Below the pieces are notes generated by a model. It was not told the origin of the DNA. It saw only the letters and a list, made by a program, of their open reading frames with translations, and did not search any database. Shown piece by piece: positions 23,998 to 37,986 of a DNA stretch of 64,000 nt (positions are counted from its first letter, which is position 1; every line of letters begins with the position of its first letter). Source of the stretch: Drosophila persimilis (lineage: Eukaryota; Arthropoda; Insecta; Diptera; Drosophilidae); the NCBI RefSeq assembly GCF_003286085.1, contig NW_020825289.1, forward strand, positions 10,354,001 to 10,418,000, given 5' to 3'. The position numbers were made by a program, and so were the translations under genes.

Positions 23998-26900
23998 ATG
24001 ACAATGGCCTCGAGACAGACAATGACTTTGGAATTGCGCGAATCGCTATTGACCAAATTGACAAATAATTTGGTGGAGATACGCATGCGGGCCCTGGAGC
24101 AGGTTGAGACGCGATTCTTTCGCTGCTTGATGCTTCACGAGAAAATCGCGGTGAACCCAGTGTTTATGCTCAAACAGCTAATACGATGGTTTGGCTGCAA
24201 GCCCCCCCTGGCCGCTGACCGTGTGCTGGCCATTCTGAAGGACTTGCTGCGCTCCGAGTATGCCGAGGAGGTGGTGAAGAAGATACCGCATGAGCGGCTC
24301 TCTGCGGAGTTGGACAAGATCAAGAAGATAATACGGTCCCTGGAGTCCACGCGAGCAATGGAGTTGCTGGACGAATTACAGCTTTTGCTGCCCGATATAT
24401 ATTTAAACCATAAGCCCACCCCGCCGCCATCGATCAGTGAGGCCGAATTGACGAGCGAGACTGAGTGCAGCTGGAAAGATCAACTGGTGGCGAGATTCCA
24501 GCCAGAAGACTTTGAACCGGCCTGGACACAACCGTGCACGGAGGATGTGGTCACCATGAAGGCCATGATCGACATGGAAGACCCGGATGCCGAAATGCAT
24601 GAAAAGCTTACCAAGTTAACAATCAAAATGGGCGACTATCCCAGCGAGTATTTCCTTCAGGCGCCACACATTTTCTTCAAGCTTGTAAAGATTCAGGAAA
24701 GGGCAGACTCCAATCTTCTCAATGTGAATCGGGCCCTCATCAAATATCTGCTGCAGATGCAGAGCAGTATAGAGGTGCGGAAAGCCACTCTTAGCTATTC
24801 CTGCAGCATCGACCCACCAGACGCTCGCCCCAAACAGCTGCGTGTGGAAAGTGCCCTGTGCTTCCTCCTGAACAGCTGCACCAAGCTGTTGGACCCGGTT
24901 CTGCATCAATTTACCAGCCAGAATTGGCTCATCCTGGAACTAATTATGACGGCTGTACGAACCTATAAAGCTCTGTGTTGTCCCGTCTCAAACTTATTTA
25001 TAGAGCGGCTAGTCGGCCTAGTCAAAAAGGCCCATACATTTTGCTACAATACGGAAGGGAACGACCTGGCAAAACTGGTGGATAAACTCGCGATGCCCCG
25101 TTTGCAGTCACTTATTTGCAATGGCCTGCTGCATGATTCAATTGCGTTGAATATAACCTACGACATATCCATGGACAGAAATCAAGCCAAATTACGGCTT
25201 CTACCTGTCATGATGGACAGCACCTATATGATGTGCATGCCAGAACGCGAACAATCGATCAAGAAACTTGTCTCTGCTATTTCACAACCCTCAACGACGG
25301 ATAAACAGCTGAGTAGGCTATACAGGGGCTATAATCTGGCCATCAATCAATTAAATCCGCTCAAAAAGATGACTTCAGAGGACGTACTCCTACTACAGAA
25401 GCACATCTGCCTGGTCGTCAACCAGTTGGGCAGCCACAGTTTGCTGAAGGAGCTCTGCGACGCCCTTCTAGACTGCATTCTGCAGTATACCAAGAACCCA
25501 AAATTGCGTAAGGAAGCCGAGAGCTTGATGTATAGTCTGATGAACATTCGCGATCCAGAGCTGCGCGGCCACTTCTATCACCTTATGTGGTATCCTTGTG
25601 GTTTGTTCTTTCACGCAATCGTTCAAAACAGCGTCTATCAGAGGGGCTGCAGTAATCTGGAGCTGATACGTCAGCGTATCTTTGGACTGCCGCTGAACAC
25701 CAAGCTGCTACGTCAGTTTGTTTTGCAGAGCTGGCTAGAAGATAAATGGGATAGGGTCCGAGTCTGGTGCTTACAGTACCTGGACATGCTACTCAATTTG
25801 ACCTGCACCCTAAGAGATAATGACTTCAGTGCAATGTACGAATTTCTTCAACCCGTGATGGTTCCCCTTATGATCTGCCGTTCCGTTACGAACAGTACCA
25901 TGCACAACAAATTATGGAAGATTGTTTGTCCGGCCGAAGGAGATGTGCTTCTAAAGCTGCGCGCAAACGTCTGCTACCTATTCCATCCCGATCCTCAGAT
26001 AAGAATAGAGGCCGCGGCTAGACTGGCTTACATCCTGCAGTACGTTTCCAAGGGCGACGAGAAAAAGGTGCAGGGAAAGATATTAATTTATGACTTCGGA
26101 TGGGTGCAACCACCTCGGCTGTACCAAAGCATTTTCCCGGCGACCACCGAAGAGCCCTTTCTGGGAGAGCGCAGCGTGGACGCCCTACTGCGGCTGCTGG
26201 AAACCAAAGATCTCAAGCCAGCTATCAGAAAGTCGTGTCTGACACAGCTAAATGTTTTGTTGCAGAACTGGAAGGCCTGCGAGCACTTTTCGAAAACAAA
26301 CAAAGGCTTAATAGTGGTCATGCAGGCTTTATACATTGGTCGCGCCAACATAAGAAACTCGGAACATGCAGATAATCTACTGACAACTGTGAGTATTCTG
26401 ATCAAAATCCATTTTTACAACAAAGTCTTTCTGCAAGAGTCGGGGTCATCCTCTGAAATGTATTTACTTCTAACGTCGCTCCTCTTTGAAACTGCTAACG
26501 ATCTGGAGTTTCGGGAGAGTGTCCTCATCTGCCTATTCCAAATGCTCTTCCACGAACATATGACGGCCACCAAATCGAAGCTCGTCTTGGATGTGGATCT
26601 TAGTTCTTTGATCATCCCCATAACATATGAACTCGATCTAACTGAACCACCGTGCACCGCCACGGAGGGGCTGGCCTTGGAGCATACCCTTCGGCAGACC
26701 CATTTCGGCCAAGATGCCGACAGGGCTGCCCAGCATTGGCGGCTAAATACGGCGATTTTCATATGCGGGACCCTGGAGGATATTACGCTGGAAGCGATCC
26801 AGAAAGTGGACATCAAGGAATCGCTAAAGCTGACGGCTGCGGATCTTGCCCTGATCCAAGCATCACAAGTCGGCCCACAGCTGGGTCGCCAACTCACGGC

Positions 26901-29900
26901 AGCCAGCAACTGCAGCAGCCACGACGAACTCAAGCAGATTGTGGCAAAAATCCAGATATATCTGGTGCTGCTTCGCACTAGTGTGCCTGAAGATGCGGGA
27001 ATCAGCCTGTGGAACTTTATGCACAAGTATCTGCGCGTAGCCCCCGCAAACGCAGCCGATCGAGAGGTATACATGTCCGTGTCGGAACTGTGCCTGAGCT
27101 GCATTCGCTTCGGTGTGCAACATGTATGGAGCGGTCTCAATCGGACTCTGAAACTAGACGCACTCCACAGTTTTCTGTTGATATTGTACGATCGCACCAC
27201 CGACCTGAATTTGCTCCAAGCGATCTGCCAAATCTTTACAGCTCTGCTCGAGGCCAAGATGCAAGTCCCCGCTAAAATTAGCTGGCACGGACAGTTCTTT
27301 ATTCAGCTGAGTGCCGTGGCCAGGACTCACTTTGAGCTGCGCCAGCTACTGCACGTGCGCTGCATTCTCAGAGTGCTGCATTTTGTCAGCGAGCGGGACC
27401 TGATGTTTAGCGACGATCAGCTGATGGTGAGTGCCAAAACAGATTCTTCCGTATTTCGACTTAGCTAAGACATCTATTACCTTTGCAGTTCTATATCCGA
27501 CACTTTGTGCAACTTTCCTCCGACCTGAGAAACCCCACACAGACTGGATCTCAGTGGCAGCGGGACTGTCTACACATTGTATGCCAGCTCCACACACGGT
27601 ACTTGGGAAAATTCGCAACGACTGCCACATCCGACGATAGGGATCAGTTAGCCTACAAGATAATTACGTATCTTTTGGGACTGTGCGGGCACAGTGATGG
27701 ACAAGTGCGTTCACTGGCTTGGGTAGCGATAGCCAGTTGGCTATCCAATAGTGGCTCCAGCGCGGGAAAGATCTTGCCGCACCTAAAGTTTCCGCCTGGT
27801 GATCTGATTGAATGCTGTCTGTCTACCATGCAGCATGTAGCGGAAATGATGCTGGTACGAGAGCTGGCTGGTCGTATGTTTATAACGCTGATGCCGCAAA
27901 TGGATGCGGAGAAAATCATCGAGCTACTGCAGCGTCATAACTTTCTGGAAGATGCGCATTACGCTTTGGAAACGCTGCATGTGACTCCCTGGCTGGACAA
28001 ACACGCACACGGAGAGAAGAACTCTTGTGGAATAATCAGCTGTTACATAGCTATTTGTTCGCGTCTGGTGGTCCTCAAGCCGACTTGGTGTGCCCTGCTC
28101 TGTGAGCACAGATTTATGAACTGCCTCAGCGATGTGATGAAGAGGTCGCCGCCACCACAGAATTTCTCGGATGGCTTTCTGGAGCTGTGCGCTGATATCA
28201 GTGAACTCTATGCCCTTTGCTATTCTACTAACTTCGAGTTCTTGCAGCGCAGCATTTGTCGTGATCCCGCCCTGCTGCAGAGCTACATAACGCTGATAGA
28301 TACTATACTGGACCTGGAAGAGCCCGATCGCTTTTTGACAAGGTTTATTAAGCTATTTCTGGTTTTCTGCAAGGACCCCAACGCATATGACTTTTTGTTC
28401 GAGCAGCTTTACATTCGACCCACTATTTTAATCGAGATATTCCTATACGGAACGAATCTAAAGCACAAGGGAACATCTCTCCAGCAGCACACTCTCTCGG
28501 CTTTGACTATGGTGTGCCTCAAGGCTCAACATGCACCTGAACATCTCAATTTTGTGAAGAAAATGGAAAAAGCCAGCTTGCCGGTCAGTGTTGACACTAA
28601 AGATAAGACTATGAATGAGCAGAACAATATGAATGCCTTGAATAACCAGCTAAAGCCGAAGTCGAACCGAAAATTTGCGAAAGGCGATGCAAAGCTTTCT
28701 TCGGTTACAATATGCCACGATGGTTTGCCTGTTGTCAGTGCAGTGGTGATCCTCTTTCAATGCCTGAACCGTCTTTTTGATCATTATTTCCCAGCTAAGA
28801 CTTTTAACTTCTTGCACCCTCCCGGAACGGGTCATGTGCAGATCTGTGAAGTGCTCGGAGCATTGCTGAAGGTCTCGCCCTATGCTATTGATGTCGCTCA
28901 AACGCTTAAGCTGTTGGATCGAGTGTTGGGTCTGCTCGACGCCTTTCTCAGCGACCTCGACATTGGAAACGCCACCACTTATGTGAAGCGCGTTGGCGCC
29001 CACAAGTCGCGTGATATACTGAACAATCTTGTGTTGCTGCTTAACATGATGGTGCAATGGCACAGTTCACCTTACTCAGTGATCAACGAAGCATCGGTGG
29101 CAGTCATATTTGTACGACTGCAGATACGCATTTGGCCCTGGTTGTCGCACTCTCCACACCTAAAATTGCTTTGCGTTCAGCTGGCCATGTCCCTCACCGA
29201 GTACTCATTGGAAATGTGCAAGCATAGCTCCTTGTTGCTGTCCGGACAATCCCATTCGCTGCTGCAGCTGATGGTGCGGGTGGCTGACTACGAGACCACC
29301 AGGAAGGAGACTCCCAACGCCATACCCAATCAGAGTCTAGTTCCTGCTTTGCGTGTGATGGTCAACTGCTGTGCCTGCCTCGAGGGTCGTCTCAGTCTCT
29401 TCAAGATGCATGTGTTGGACATGTTTGACACGATTCTGCCCGCCACCGTAAGCGGGGCTCATGCTTCCAAGATCGGACCCGCTGCTTTGCTCGCATGGCT
29501 TAGCTTTTGGGAAGTCTACTCGCGCTATGATAGTGGTTCCAAGATCTGCCATTTGCATGGTCTCATCACTGCTATCCGGCGCATGCCACCGCTCAGCCAG
29601 GGTAGGATTCTCTGCCTTCGCATCCTCCGCAACATGAGCTTCTCCGTTGGAAATCGCCTGCCACTAGTAAACAATGCCGACTTTTTGTCTATGCTGAGTG
29701 ACATTGTCTCCCAACCGGTCAAAGATGTGGATGGTGGCGGGGACGGCAGCCTAGAATCATATGAAGAGCACAGCTTGGTGGTCCTGATTCTGTGGAAACT
29801 CTTCTGTTTCATAGCAAAGTACCAGGCCATTCTGCGAGGCACCAAATTGATGAAAAAGTTGTCCTGCCTCCAAGAGAAACTGGCCGTCTTTAAACAGGAG

Positions 29901-29984
29901 CGTCCGGGATTTTTCCAAGAACTATCTCATGCCGCAGAGCTTGAAGAACTGCTGGAAAAAGTCATTGAATGTATGGAGAAGTAG
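23998..29984 (+). CDS. ana3: Ana3 (anastral spindle 3), rotatin orthologue
   Basis: Two-exon gene, exons 23998-27426 and 27489-29984 (phase 0), encoding 1974 aa, close to the length I recall for D. melanogaster Ana3 (about 1,977). Residues about 12-110 match the rotatin N-terminal armadillo-like domain (LTNNLVEIRMRALEQVETRF, then KQLIRWF). The rest is helical and Leu-rich, as expected for an Armadillo/HEAT-like solenoid. Family knowledge: Ana3/rotatin is a centriole protein needed for centriole cohesion and duplication and for sensory cilia. It is unrelated to the peptidases around it and splits the array into two blocks. A poly(A) signal AATAAA lies at 30010-30015. The antisense ORF at 26415-27257 is a shadow. 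Confidence 0.93.
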
Positions 29985-30009
29985 CCCGCCAATGTCCACC
30001 CAGTATCTG

Positions 30010-30015
30010 AATAAA
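30010..30015 (+). terminator. ana3: Poly(A) signal of ana3
   Basis: AATAAA lies 26 bp after the ana3 stop codon. Confidence 0.6.
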
Positions 30016-30776
30016 GTACAAACCTATTGCATAGTTATACATACCATGTTATTTGCATTATAAGTACAATTGCTTCTTAAATAAGACACCTTTTAACCAT
30101 TAACCTTGTACTTTAAAAATCAGATATATCATAGTCGAATGGAATTCTCCTCAAAAAAGGTACTCGATTACGGCCCTGCCAGGGGGACATGCGATTCTAA
30201 TCTCTTCTGATTTATTGTATTCTAATAAAATTCAAGTGATAATGGTTGTTTAGGTTTTTCCAGCTGTAAATGCTTTCTTATTGTGATTTACGCTTACGAC
30301 TCGTCAAAGTTCCATTCAACTCAGCCTCTGTAGTGTGAGGAATCTATAATTCTTTGTTGCCTCAATAAGAGGATGTACTGAGGTAGCGAGAGGTGTACTC
30401 GATAAACACAGCAACCGTCTAGAGATATAAAGATAGGCATTGCAATGCTCAGCATGTGGCTATTGGACAAACAAGCGTGCCAAAAACATTCCAATTTTAA
30501 AGCGTTGTAAAGATAGGCAGGGCAGGGCATAAATCTGCCATTATTTAGATACCACATTTCCCCAAGGAAAACTATGGGGTTTGTCACCACCTCGTATCAG
30601 GCGATATATTGCTAGCAGGAACCGATTTATCTTTATGGGATTCAAAGTGCGAATCAGTGCTGATAATATCCCTCTAGCTCCAAACTGAAGCTCTCAAGGC
30701 AGATATAGTCAGTGTTCCGACGACTGGACAAAGGCATTGTTAGACCTTTCTTAGCTCTTGCCAAGGACAGAACGCC
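30016..30776. other. Intergenic and promoter region of M28-6
   Basis: Contains GATTTATCTTTATGGGA at 30624-30640, whose reverse complement gives CCATAAAGATAA, the clearest combined CCATAAA/GATA element in the window. An initiator-like TCAGTG lies at 30709-30714, 63 bp before the ATG. No other gene was seen. Confidence 0.5.
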
Positions 30777-33700
30777 ATGAAGCTACCGAGCGGGAAGGTA
30801 AGTTTAAATATATGAATCCATCGCTTCTAAATGATTACCTGGTAATCTTTCTTTTAGGACTCCAGCAAATCCAAACATCATTCAGATGTCTCCCTCGTCC
30901 GGGTCTTGTCACAGCAAAAGCAGCTAAAATCAAGACTGCCCTGGTACTATGCACCTTCGTTCCTTCTTCTATGGGTGGCGCTCTTCTATGCCGTGGTGAT
31001 CCCCCTTTATAATCGACTGCCAGACGGAATAAGCATTAAGGGGGAGTCCCTGAACCCCGGCGAGTTTGTGGCAGAGAGAGCACAAAGATGGCTCTACAAA
31101 TACGATCGCATTGGACCCAAAGTCGTCGGCAGTGTGGCGAATGAGGTGACAACTGTTGCCTTTCTTGTGGATGAAGTGGAAAATATTCGAACGGAAATGC
31201 GCAGCCATCTTTACGAACTGGAGATTGATGTCCAGGCGCCATCTGGCGCTTACATGCACTGGAATATGGTGAATATGTATCAGGGAGTACAGAACGTGGT
31301 AGTCAAACTTAGCTCAAAGGGCTCCAACAGTATAGCGTACCTTCTGGTAAACAGCCACTTCGACTCGAAGCCGACCAGTCCAGGTAAGTGATTCTCCTCC
31401 GTTTCCATTGATGGATCTAAGCAAATGCGAACAGGTTCCGGAGATGATGGCACTATGGTGGTGGTCATGCTGGAGGTGCTGCGTCAAATGGCTATATCAG
31501 AGATGCCCTTTGAACATCCCATAGTCTTTCTGTTCAACGGAGCGGAGGAGAACCCTTTGGAAGCCTCGCATGGCTTCATCACCCAACACAAGTGGGCGCC
31601 CCATTGCAAGTAAGAAGAAATTGAAGATCAATTTGGGTTTGCGGCTAAAGAGGCTGTTTTCTACAGGGCCCTGATCAATTTGGAAGTCGCTGGCAGCGGA
31701 GGACGCGATCTGCTTTTCCAGAGCGGTCCAAATAACCCATGGCTTATGAAGGTATGTACAGACATGCATACTTTGTATCGAGTGTACACACTTTATAGAA
31801 TGCTTTCGCTGAGAACGTGAGGCAATGAGCATAGTCATTGGCAGTTTATTAGCATTGTAAACGGTCATTGTGTGCCGATACTAAAACGCTTGATTGCCCC
31901 AATTTATTTGTTGGATAAAAGTGTGCCGAAAAATTACATGATTAATTGTCGTTTTATTTTCCCGTTATAGTACTACAACCAAAATGCCAAGCACCCGTTC
32001 GCCACTACCATGGCGGAGGAGATCTTTCAGTCGGGAATTCTTCCGTCCGACACAGATTTTAGAATTTTTCGCGACTATGGCCAGGTACCAGGTGAGCTGG
32101 AAAGCTTACAACTTCCATACACAAACGATAACAACCTCAACTCTATCTATCTATAGGTCTGGATATTGCCCAAATCAGCAACGGTTACCTATACCACACG
32201 AAATTTGACAATTTTGAGGCGGTTCCCGGTGATTCCCTTCAAAATACTGGCGAGAATGCACTCGCCCTAGTGCGGGCCTTTGCCAACGCCAGCGAAATGT
32301 ATAACCCAGAGGTGGGTGGTGAATTTTACAACTATACTTGGACCTAGTCCACTAATCTAATATTACTGCAGGAACACAGCGAAGGCCATTCCGTGTTCTT
32401 CGACTTTCTGGGGCTCTTCTTTATATATTACACTGAGACCACTGGGATAATCCTGAACTGCGTCATTGCGGTGGTCAGCCTGGTGCTGGTTGGATGTTCA
32501 CTACTGAGAATGGGTCGCGAGTCAGAGGCGACACTGGGTCAAATCCTAATTTGGTTCGGCATCATTCTGGGGCTGCATGTGGTGGGATTCTTCCTCAGCA
32601 TTGGTTTGCCCCTTCTTATGGGCGTGCTCTACGATGCCGGAGGTCAGTCGTTGACTTATTTTAGCAACACCTGGCTGGTGATCGGCCTGTACATCTGTCC
32701 AGCTATGATTGGCCAGGTTCTCCCCTTGTCCCTCTACTACACATTGAGACGAAACGTAAGTTAGCTGAAGGTCGAGCCTTTCGGAAGGGCGACTAATGGT
32801 GAATTTCTCCCATAGGATAAAATAAGCCACCCGAATCACCTGCACATGAGTCTGCATGCCCACTGTGTACTCCTGGCACTGATCGCCATCATTCTCACGG
32901 CAATCAGTCTCAGGACGCCCTACTTGTGCATGGTCTCGATGCTCTTCTATGCCGCTGCCCTGTTGATCAATCTGATAAGCACCCTGCATGATCGAGGTAA
33001 GTACCTGGCCGACACATGTATTCTGCTTTCTAACATCTTGATTCATTTGAAGGCTACTATTGGGTGCTGATTGTGCAAGTTCTTCAGCTGATGCCGTTTC
33101 TTTACTTCTGCCACCTGTTCTACATGTTCCTGATTGTATTTTTTCCCATGCTGGGACGCTTCGGGCACTCCACTAATCCCGATCTTCTAATAGCGTTGAT
33201 ATGTGCCATGGGAACTTTCTTTGCAATGGGATTTGTGGCTCCTCTGATAAACATGTTCCGCTGGCCGAAGCTCATATTGCTAGGCCTAGGTGTCGTCACC
33301 TTTATATTCAGCATGATCGCTGTTTCAGGAGTGGGTTTTCCCTACCGCGCTAAGACCAGCGTTATGCGGGTGCACTTTTTGGTAAGTCCGTTTGCAATAA
33401 TTATTTCCCCAGTGCTCGATCCAAATCTTATGATTTTCCATGTTCCTGCAGCACGTTCGTCGCATCTTTTATGAATACGATGGTTCCGTAAGCCTTAATG
33501 ACTCTGGCTACTACTTTGACTTCCAGGATCGTCGTCTCTATTATCCACTCGAGGACACTTCGCTTAATCTTACAGGTTTGGTCAGCACGGAATCTGACTG
33601 CAGCAAGTATCTGATGTGCGGCGTGCCGTGCTTTAATCATCGCTGGTGCAAGACCCGCTCAAGCAGTCATTGGCTGCCCCGCGATGAGCCGGTGGCCATA

Positions 33701-34175
33701 CCAGGTGCATCGTCATTGCAGCTCTTAAGCAAAACCGTTCTAGACTCTGGAACAGCCGTGCGATACTCATTTGAAATGTCTGGTCCACCACATATGAGCT
33801 TATATATACAACCCCTGGATGGGGTCACAGTGGAGGATTGGTCCTTTATTCGAAACATTCTGGACGAACCCGAAAAATACTCGGCGCCATATCATATATT
33901 CTTCGCCTATGGCAAGGACAGTACGCCATTGAAGTTCCACATTGATTTTGCGGTGAGTTCATGGGATTCTTTTGCAAAATTGGATTTTTATGATAACTAT
34001 TTTTCAGATATCATCTGGAAACTTTGATGTGCCTGTCTTTGAGCTGGGATTTTCATCGCACTTTGTCAGCTATGATTTTGATCGTGACGCAGTTGGCTTG
34101 CAATTCATTTCCGATTTTCCGGACTTTGCTCATCCGATGGAGTGGCCTACGTTATTTGAACGCTATGTATTCTAA
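30777..34175 (+). CDS. M28-6: Fxna/ERMP1-like metallopeptidase with Asp-to-Glu zinc ligand (clade B)
   Basis: Predicted 881 aa. Exons: 30777-30797, 30858-31383, 31435-31609, 31667-31751, 31971-32091, 32157-32311, 32372-32755, 32816-32996, 33053-33381, 33452-33952, 34008-34175. The peptidase keeps [23 protein letters not shown] and YHTKFD. The Asp ligand motif INLD is INLE (E247). Clade B and C genes share introns at the SP|G site and after HDRG that clade A lacks. Unlike its sisters, M28-6 has no intron before APLINMF, so exon 9 is a fusion of two exons; this looks like precise intron loss. Glu may still bind zinc, so loss of activity is only a possibility. Confidence 0.91.
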
Positions 34176-34700
34176 GTCCATGAAACTATTGTGATTGTCT
34201 CTTATTTCGTTTGTATGCCTTAACTAAGTAGATATTAACTAATATAATAGATTGTAGACCTAGATTATAGAAATCCACAAGTAATTTAACAGAATTATTC
34301 CTTCTACATAAGCATTTAGCAGAGTGCCCAAAAGTCGATCTTAGTTATGCATAGACTATATTCTGCCCCGATTGAAGTGGCCTTCGCTCTCGCGTTCTCT
34401 CTCTTTCACTTGATTAAAGATTTATTGATAAGATTTGCAGCAAACATCAAAAACGCATTTAGATTTGAAACTGCTAAGAAATCTACCACAATTCAGATAC
34501 TACATATCTGCACTTGGCCCGAGTTATGGGAACTTTTGTTTGCCAGAGAGTTCGCCTTCGGGCCTCGGTCCCCTATCAAGGCACACACGACTCTATCTAT
34601 ATAGGCTTCAGAGGGAACAGAAGCAGCACCCCGACAACGTTCAGTTTAAAAAAATCCGGCCATAGGCAACGTTCCGTCTTGCGGAGAGTTTGCAGAAAAT
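34176..34700. other. Intergenic, M28-6 to M28-7
   Basis: Contains ACTCTATCTATATAGGC at about 34590-34606 (GATA-like and TATA-like) and an initiator match TCAGTT at 34641-34646, 55 bp before the ATG. No gene was seen. Confidence 0.45.
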
Positions 34701-37700
34701 ATGGAATCGAAAGCTCAAGGAACTGATAATGTAAGTTCATATATTTATATACATTTGTTATGCATTAATCACCATATTTTACAGGGCAACTACTCGGGCA
34801 CAGTACTTTACAATGTGTTGTCCAAGGAAAGGGCACTCAGATGGAGACTCGCCTGGTACTATGCGGTGGCCTTCCTGCTCCTCTGGGTGGCACTCTTTTA
34901 CGCTGTCGTGATACCGCTCTTCCATCGCCTACCGGAAAAAATAACCATTGCACAGGAGTCACTTAAACCCGGAGAATTTGTGGTAGAGAGAGCGCAGAAT
35001 ATGCTTTACCAATTCGATCGCATTGGACCCAAAGTCGTTGGCAGTGTGGCGAATGAGGTGACAACAGTTGCCTTTCTCGTAGATGCTGTACATAATATTC
35101 GCAGTGAAATGCGCAGCGATCTCTACGAGCTGGAGGTGGATGTGCAACAGCCAACAGGGTCCTTTACAATTGGGACAATGACCAGCATGTATCATGGCAT
35201 CCACAATGTGGTTGTCAAACTCAGCTCGAAAAGCTCCAACAGCTCGTCGTATCTCCTGCTTAACAGTCACTTTGACTCGAAACCGAGCAGTCCAGGTAAT
35301 CAATTACTCGTATATTGTTTCCATCACGTCGATAGTAATACAGTTGAACAGGTTCCGGCGACGATGGAACCATGGTGGTGGTCATGCTGGAGGTGCTGCG
35401 TCAAATGGCCATATCGGAAACACCCTTTCAACATCCCATAGTCTTTCTGTTCAACGGTGCCGAGGAGAATCCACTGCAAGCGTCTCATGGATTCATCACC
35501 CAACACAAATGGGCAGCCAACTGCAAGTAAGTATATATATATATATAATCGCTTCCGATCTTAAAGCTCTATTGTATTGCCTGTCGTCAGGGCCGTTATC
35601 AACTTGGAAGTGGCTGGCAGTGGGGGACGTGATCTACTATTTCAAAGCGGTCCCAACCATCCTTGGTTAATGCAGGTAATCTTTATATTGACCTAATATA
35701 TTTGTACGACAATTCATTCTCAGATATATGATTGCAGTATTATAAACATCATGCTAAGCATCCGTTTGCCACTACCATGGCTGAGGAGATCTTTCAGTTT
35801 GGAATGCTGCCATCTGACACAGACTTTAGAATTTTCCGCGATTATGGTCAGGTGCCTGGTAAGATGCTCTTTTAAAGTTTTGAGTACTCGCTTAACACAC
35901 TGTACTTCGTGTTTGAAGGTCTTGATATTGCACAAATTGACAACGGTTACGTCTACCACACTGTCTTTGATAACTTTGATGCCGTACCAGGACGTTCCGT
36001 ACAGAGCACTGGTGAAAATGTCCTGTCGCTAGTACGGGCCTTTGCCAATGCCAGCGAGATGTACGACACGGAGGTAGGTCATCGATATTTAACCAAATCG
36101 TAGAACAAATGTATCCTCTATTTATAACAGGTGCATAGCAAAGGCCATTCCATCTTCTTCGATTTTCTCGGTCTCTTTTTTGTGTCCTACTCCGAGAAAA
36201 CTGGGATAATCCTCAACTGTGTCATTGCCGTGATCAGCCTGATTCTGGTGGGAGTTTCCTTGTGGAGAATGGCCCTCGCGTCTGAGGTGACAGCTGGTCA
36301 GATATCTGTTTGGTTCCTCATCATCCTAGGGCTCCATGTGGTGGGGTTCGGACTCTGCCTTGGGCTGCCCCTGCTCATGGCCGTACTGTTCGACGCCGGC
36401 GATCGATCTTTGACCTACTTCAGCAGCAACTGGCTGGTGATTGGCCTCTATGTGTGCCCGGCAGTCATTGGCCTGGTGCTTCCACTGACCCTCTACTACA
36501 CGCTCAAGCCAAACGTAAGCAGAAAGTATGTTAGTGGACCACATTTTTAATATCTTAATGTCATGCAGGGACAGTTAAGCCATGCCTACCATCTGCACAT
36601 GAGTTTACACGCTCATTGCGTTATCCTGGCCTTCTTTGCCATCATCTTGACTGCAATAGGGCTGCGCATACCGTACGTCTGCATGGTATCGATGTTTTTC
36701 TATGCTGCCGCCTTGCTGATTAATCTGCTGAATTGCTTACATGATCGCGGTAAGATCTCTGTAGCGAGATTTGTTACCTTCTTGCTGAAGTTTGGCTTAT
36801 TTGCAGGGTACTACTGGGTATTGATTGTGGAAATTTTCCAGCTGATGCCGTTCGTATACTTCTGCTACCTCTTCTATACATTTCTCGTGGTCTTCTTTCC
36901 AATGATGGGCCGAAACCGAGACTCAATCAATCCCGACGTGCTCATAGCCTTGATTTGCGCTCTGGGAACTTTTTTTGCTTTGGGATTTGTGGTAAGGAAG
37001 ATTACATTTAGTCAGTGCCGCAGCCACTCCCACATTTGTCTTTTTCTTTGAAGGTTCCCCTAATAAACATGTTTCGCTGGTCTACTCTAGTATTACTCGG
37101 CCTTGGAGTTGTCACCTTTGTATTCAGTATGATTGCTGTCACGGACATTGGTTTTCCCTACCGCCCCAATACCAATGTGATGCGGGTGAACTTCCTGGTA
37201 AAGAGATCACATCACGCTTGTATTTACGGATATCTTATTTTTATCCCTCTTTTTACCAGCACACTCGTCGCATTTTCTATGAATACGATGGCTCCGTGAG
37301 TGTAAATGATTCTGGGTATTACTTCGACTACCAGGACAGGCGAGCTCTGCGCCCTCTTATGCATTCATCCGTCAATTTGACCGGGCTAACGTCCATAGAG
37401 CCCTACTGCGACAAGTACGTGGTGTGCGGTATGCCCTGCTTCTGGAGCAGCTGGTGCAGAGCTCTTTCCAGCGCTGCCTGGCTGCCCCGAGACCAGGAAG
37501 TTATTGCACCCGCCAACTTAAGGTTAGAGCTCTTGGATAAATCAGTTATCGTGGGGGGAAAAACCGTGAGATACGCATTCGAGCTGGCCGGTCCGCCGCA
37601 CATGAGTCTGTTTATACGACCACGGAAAGGGGTCGTTATCGAGGACTGGTCCTTCATTAGAAATATGCTGGACGAGCCGGAGAAATACTCTGCGCCATAT

Positions 37701-37986
37701 CAAATATACTTTTCATACGGCCCGAGCAGTGCGCCCATAAACTTTCACATTGATTTCGCAGTGAGTAGAGTTTATTTATAATGTAGACGGATGAGAGCTA
37801 TAAACGTTTCGATTACAGACATCCGACGGAGATCTCGATGCACCGATCTTTGAGCTAGGAGTTGTGGGTCACTTCGTTAGCTACGATTTCCAGCGGGACG
37901 CCGAGAGTCTCAAATTCATGGCGGATTTCCCAGACTTCGTTCATGTTATGGAGTGGCCGGCATTATTTAAGCGATATATATTCTGA
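34701..37986 (+). CDS. M28-7: Fxna/ERMP1-like metallopeptidase with Asp-to-Glu zinc ligand (clade B)
   Basis: Predicted 879 aa. Exons: 34701-34730, 34785-35295, 35352-35526, 35591-35675, 35738-35858, 35919-36073, 36131-36514, 36569-36749, 36807-36991, 37054-37197, 37260-37760, 37819-37986. The motifs [23 protein letters not shown] and YHTVFD are kept; the Asp ligand is replaced by Glu ([11 protein letters not shown]245). The stretch 36220-36627 is nearly identical to M28-8 including the intron at 36515-36568. Upstream of the first zinc ligand the sequence [15 protein letters not shown] differs from the [10 protein letters not shown]-type sequence of most sisters. Confidence 0.91.

Noticed and set aside
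26415-27257. 280-codon ORF antisense to ana3
   Set aside because: Lies wholly inside the ana3 coding exon and mirrors its codon use; there is no promoter or family match.
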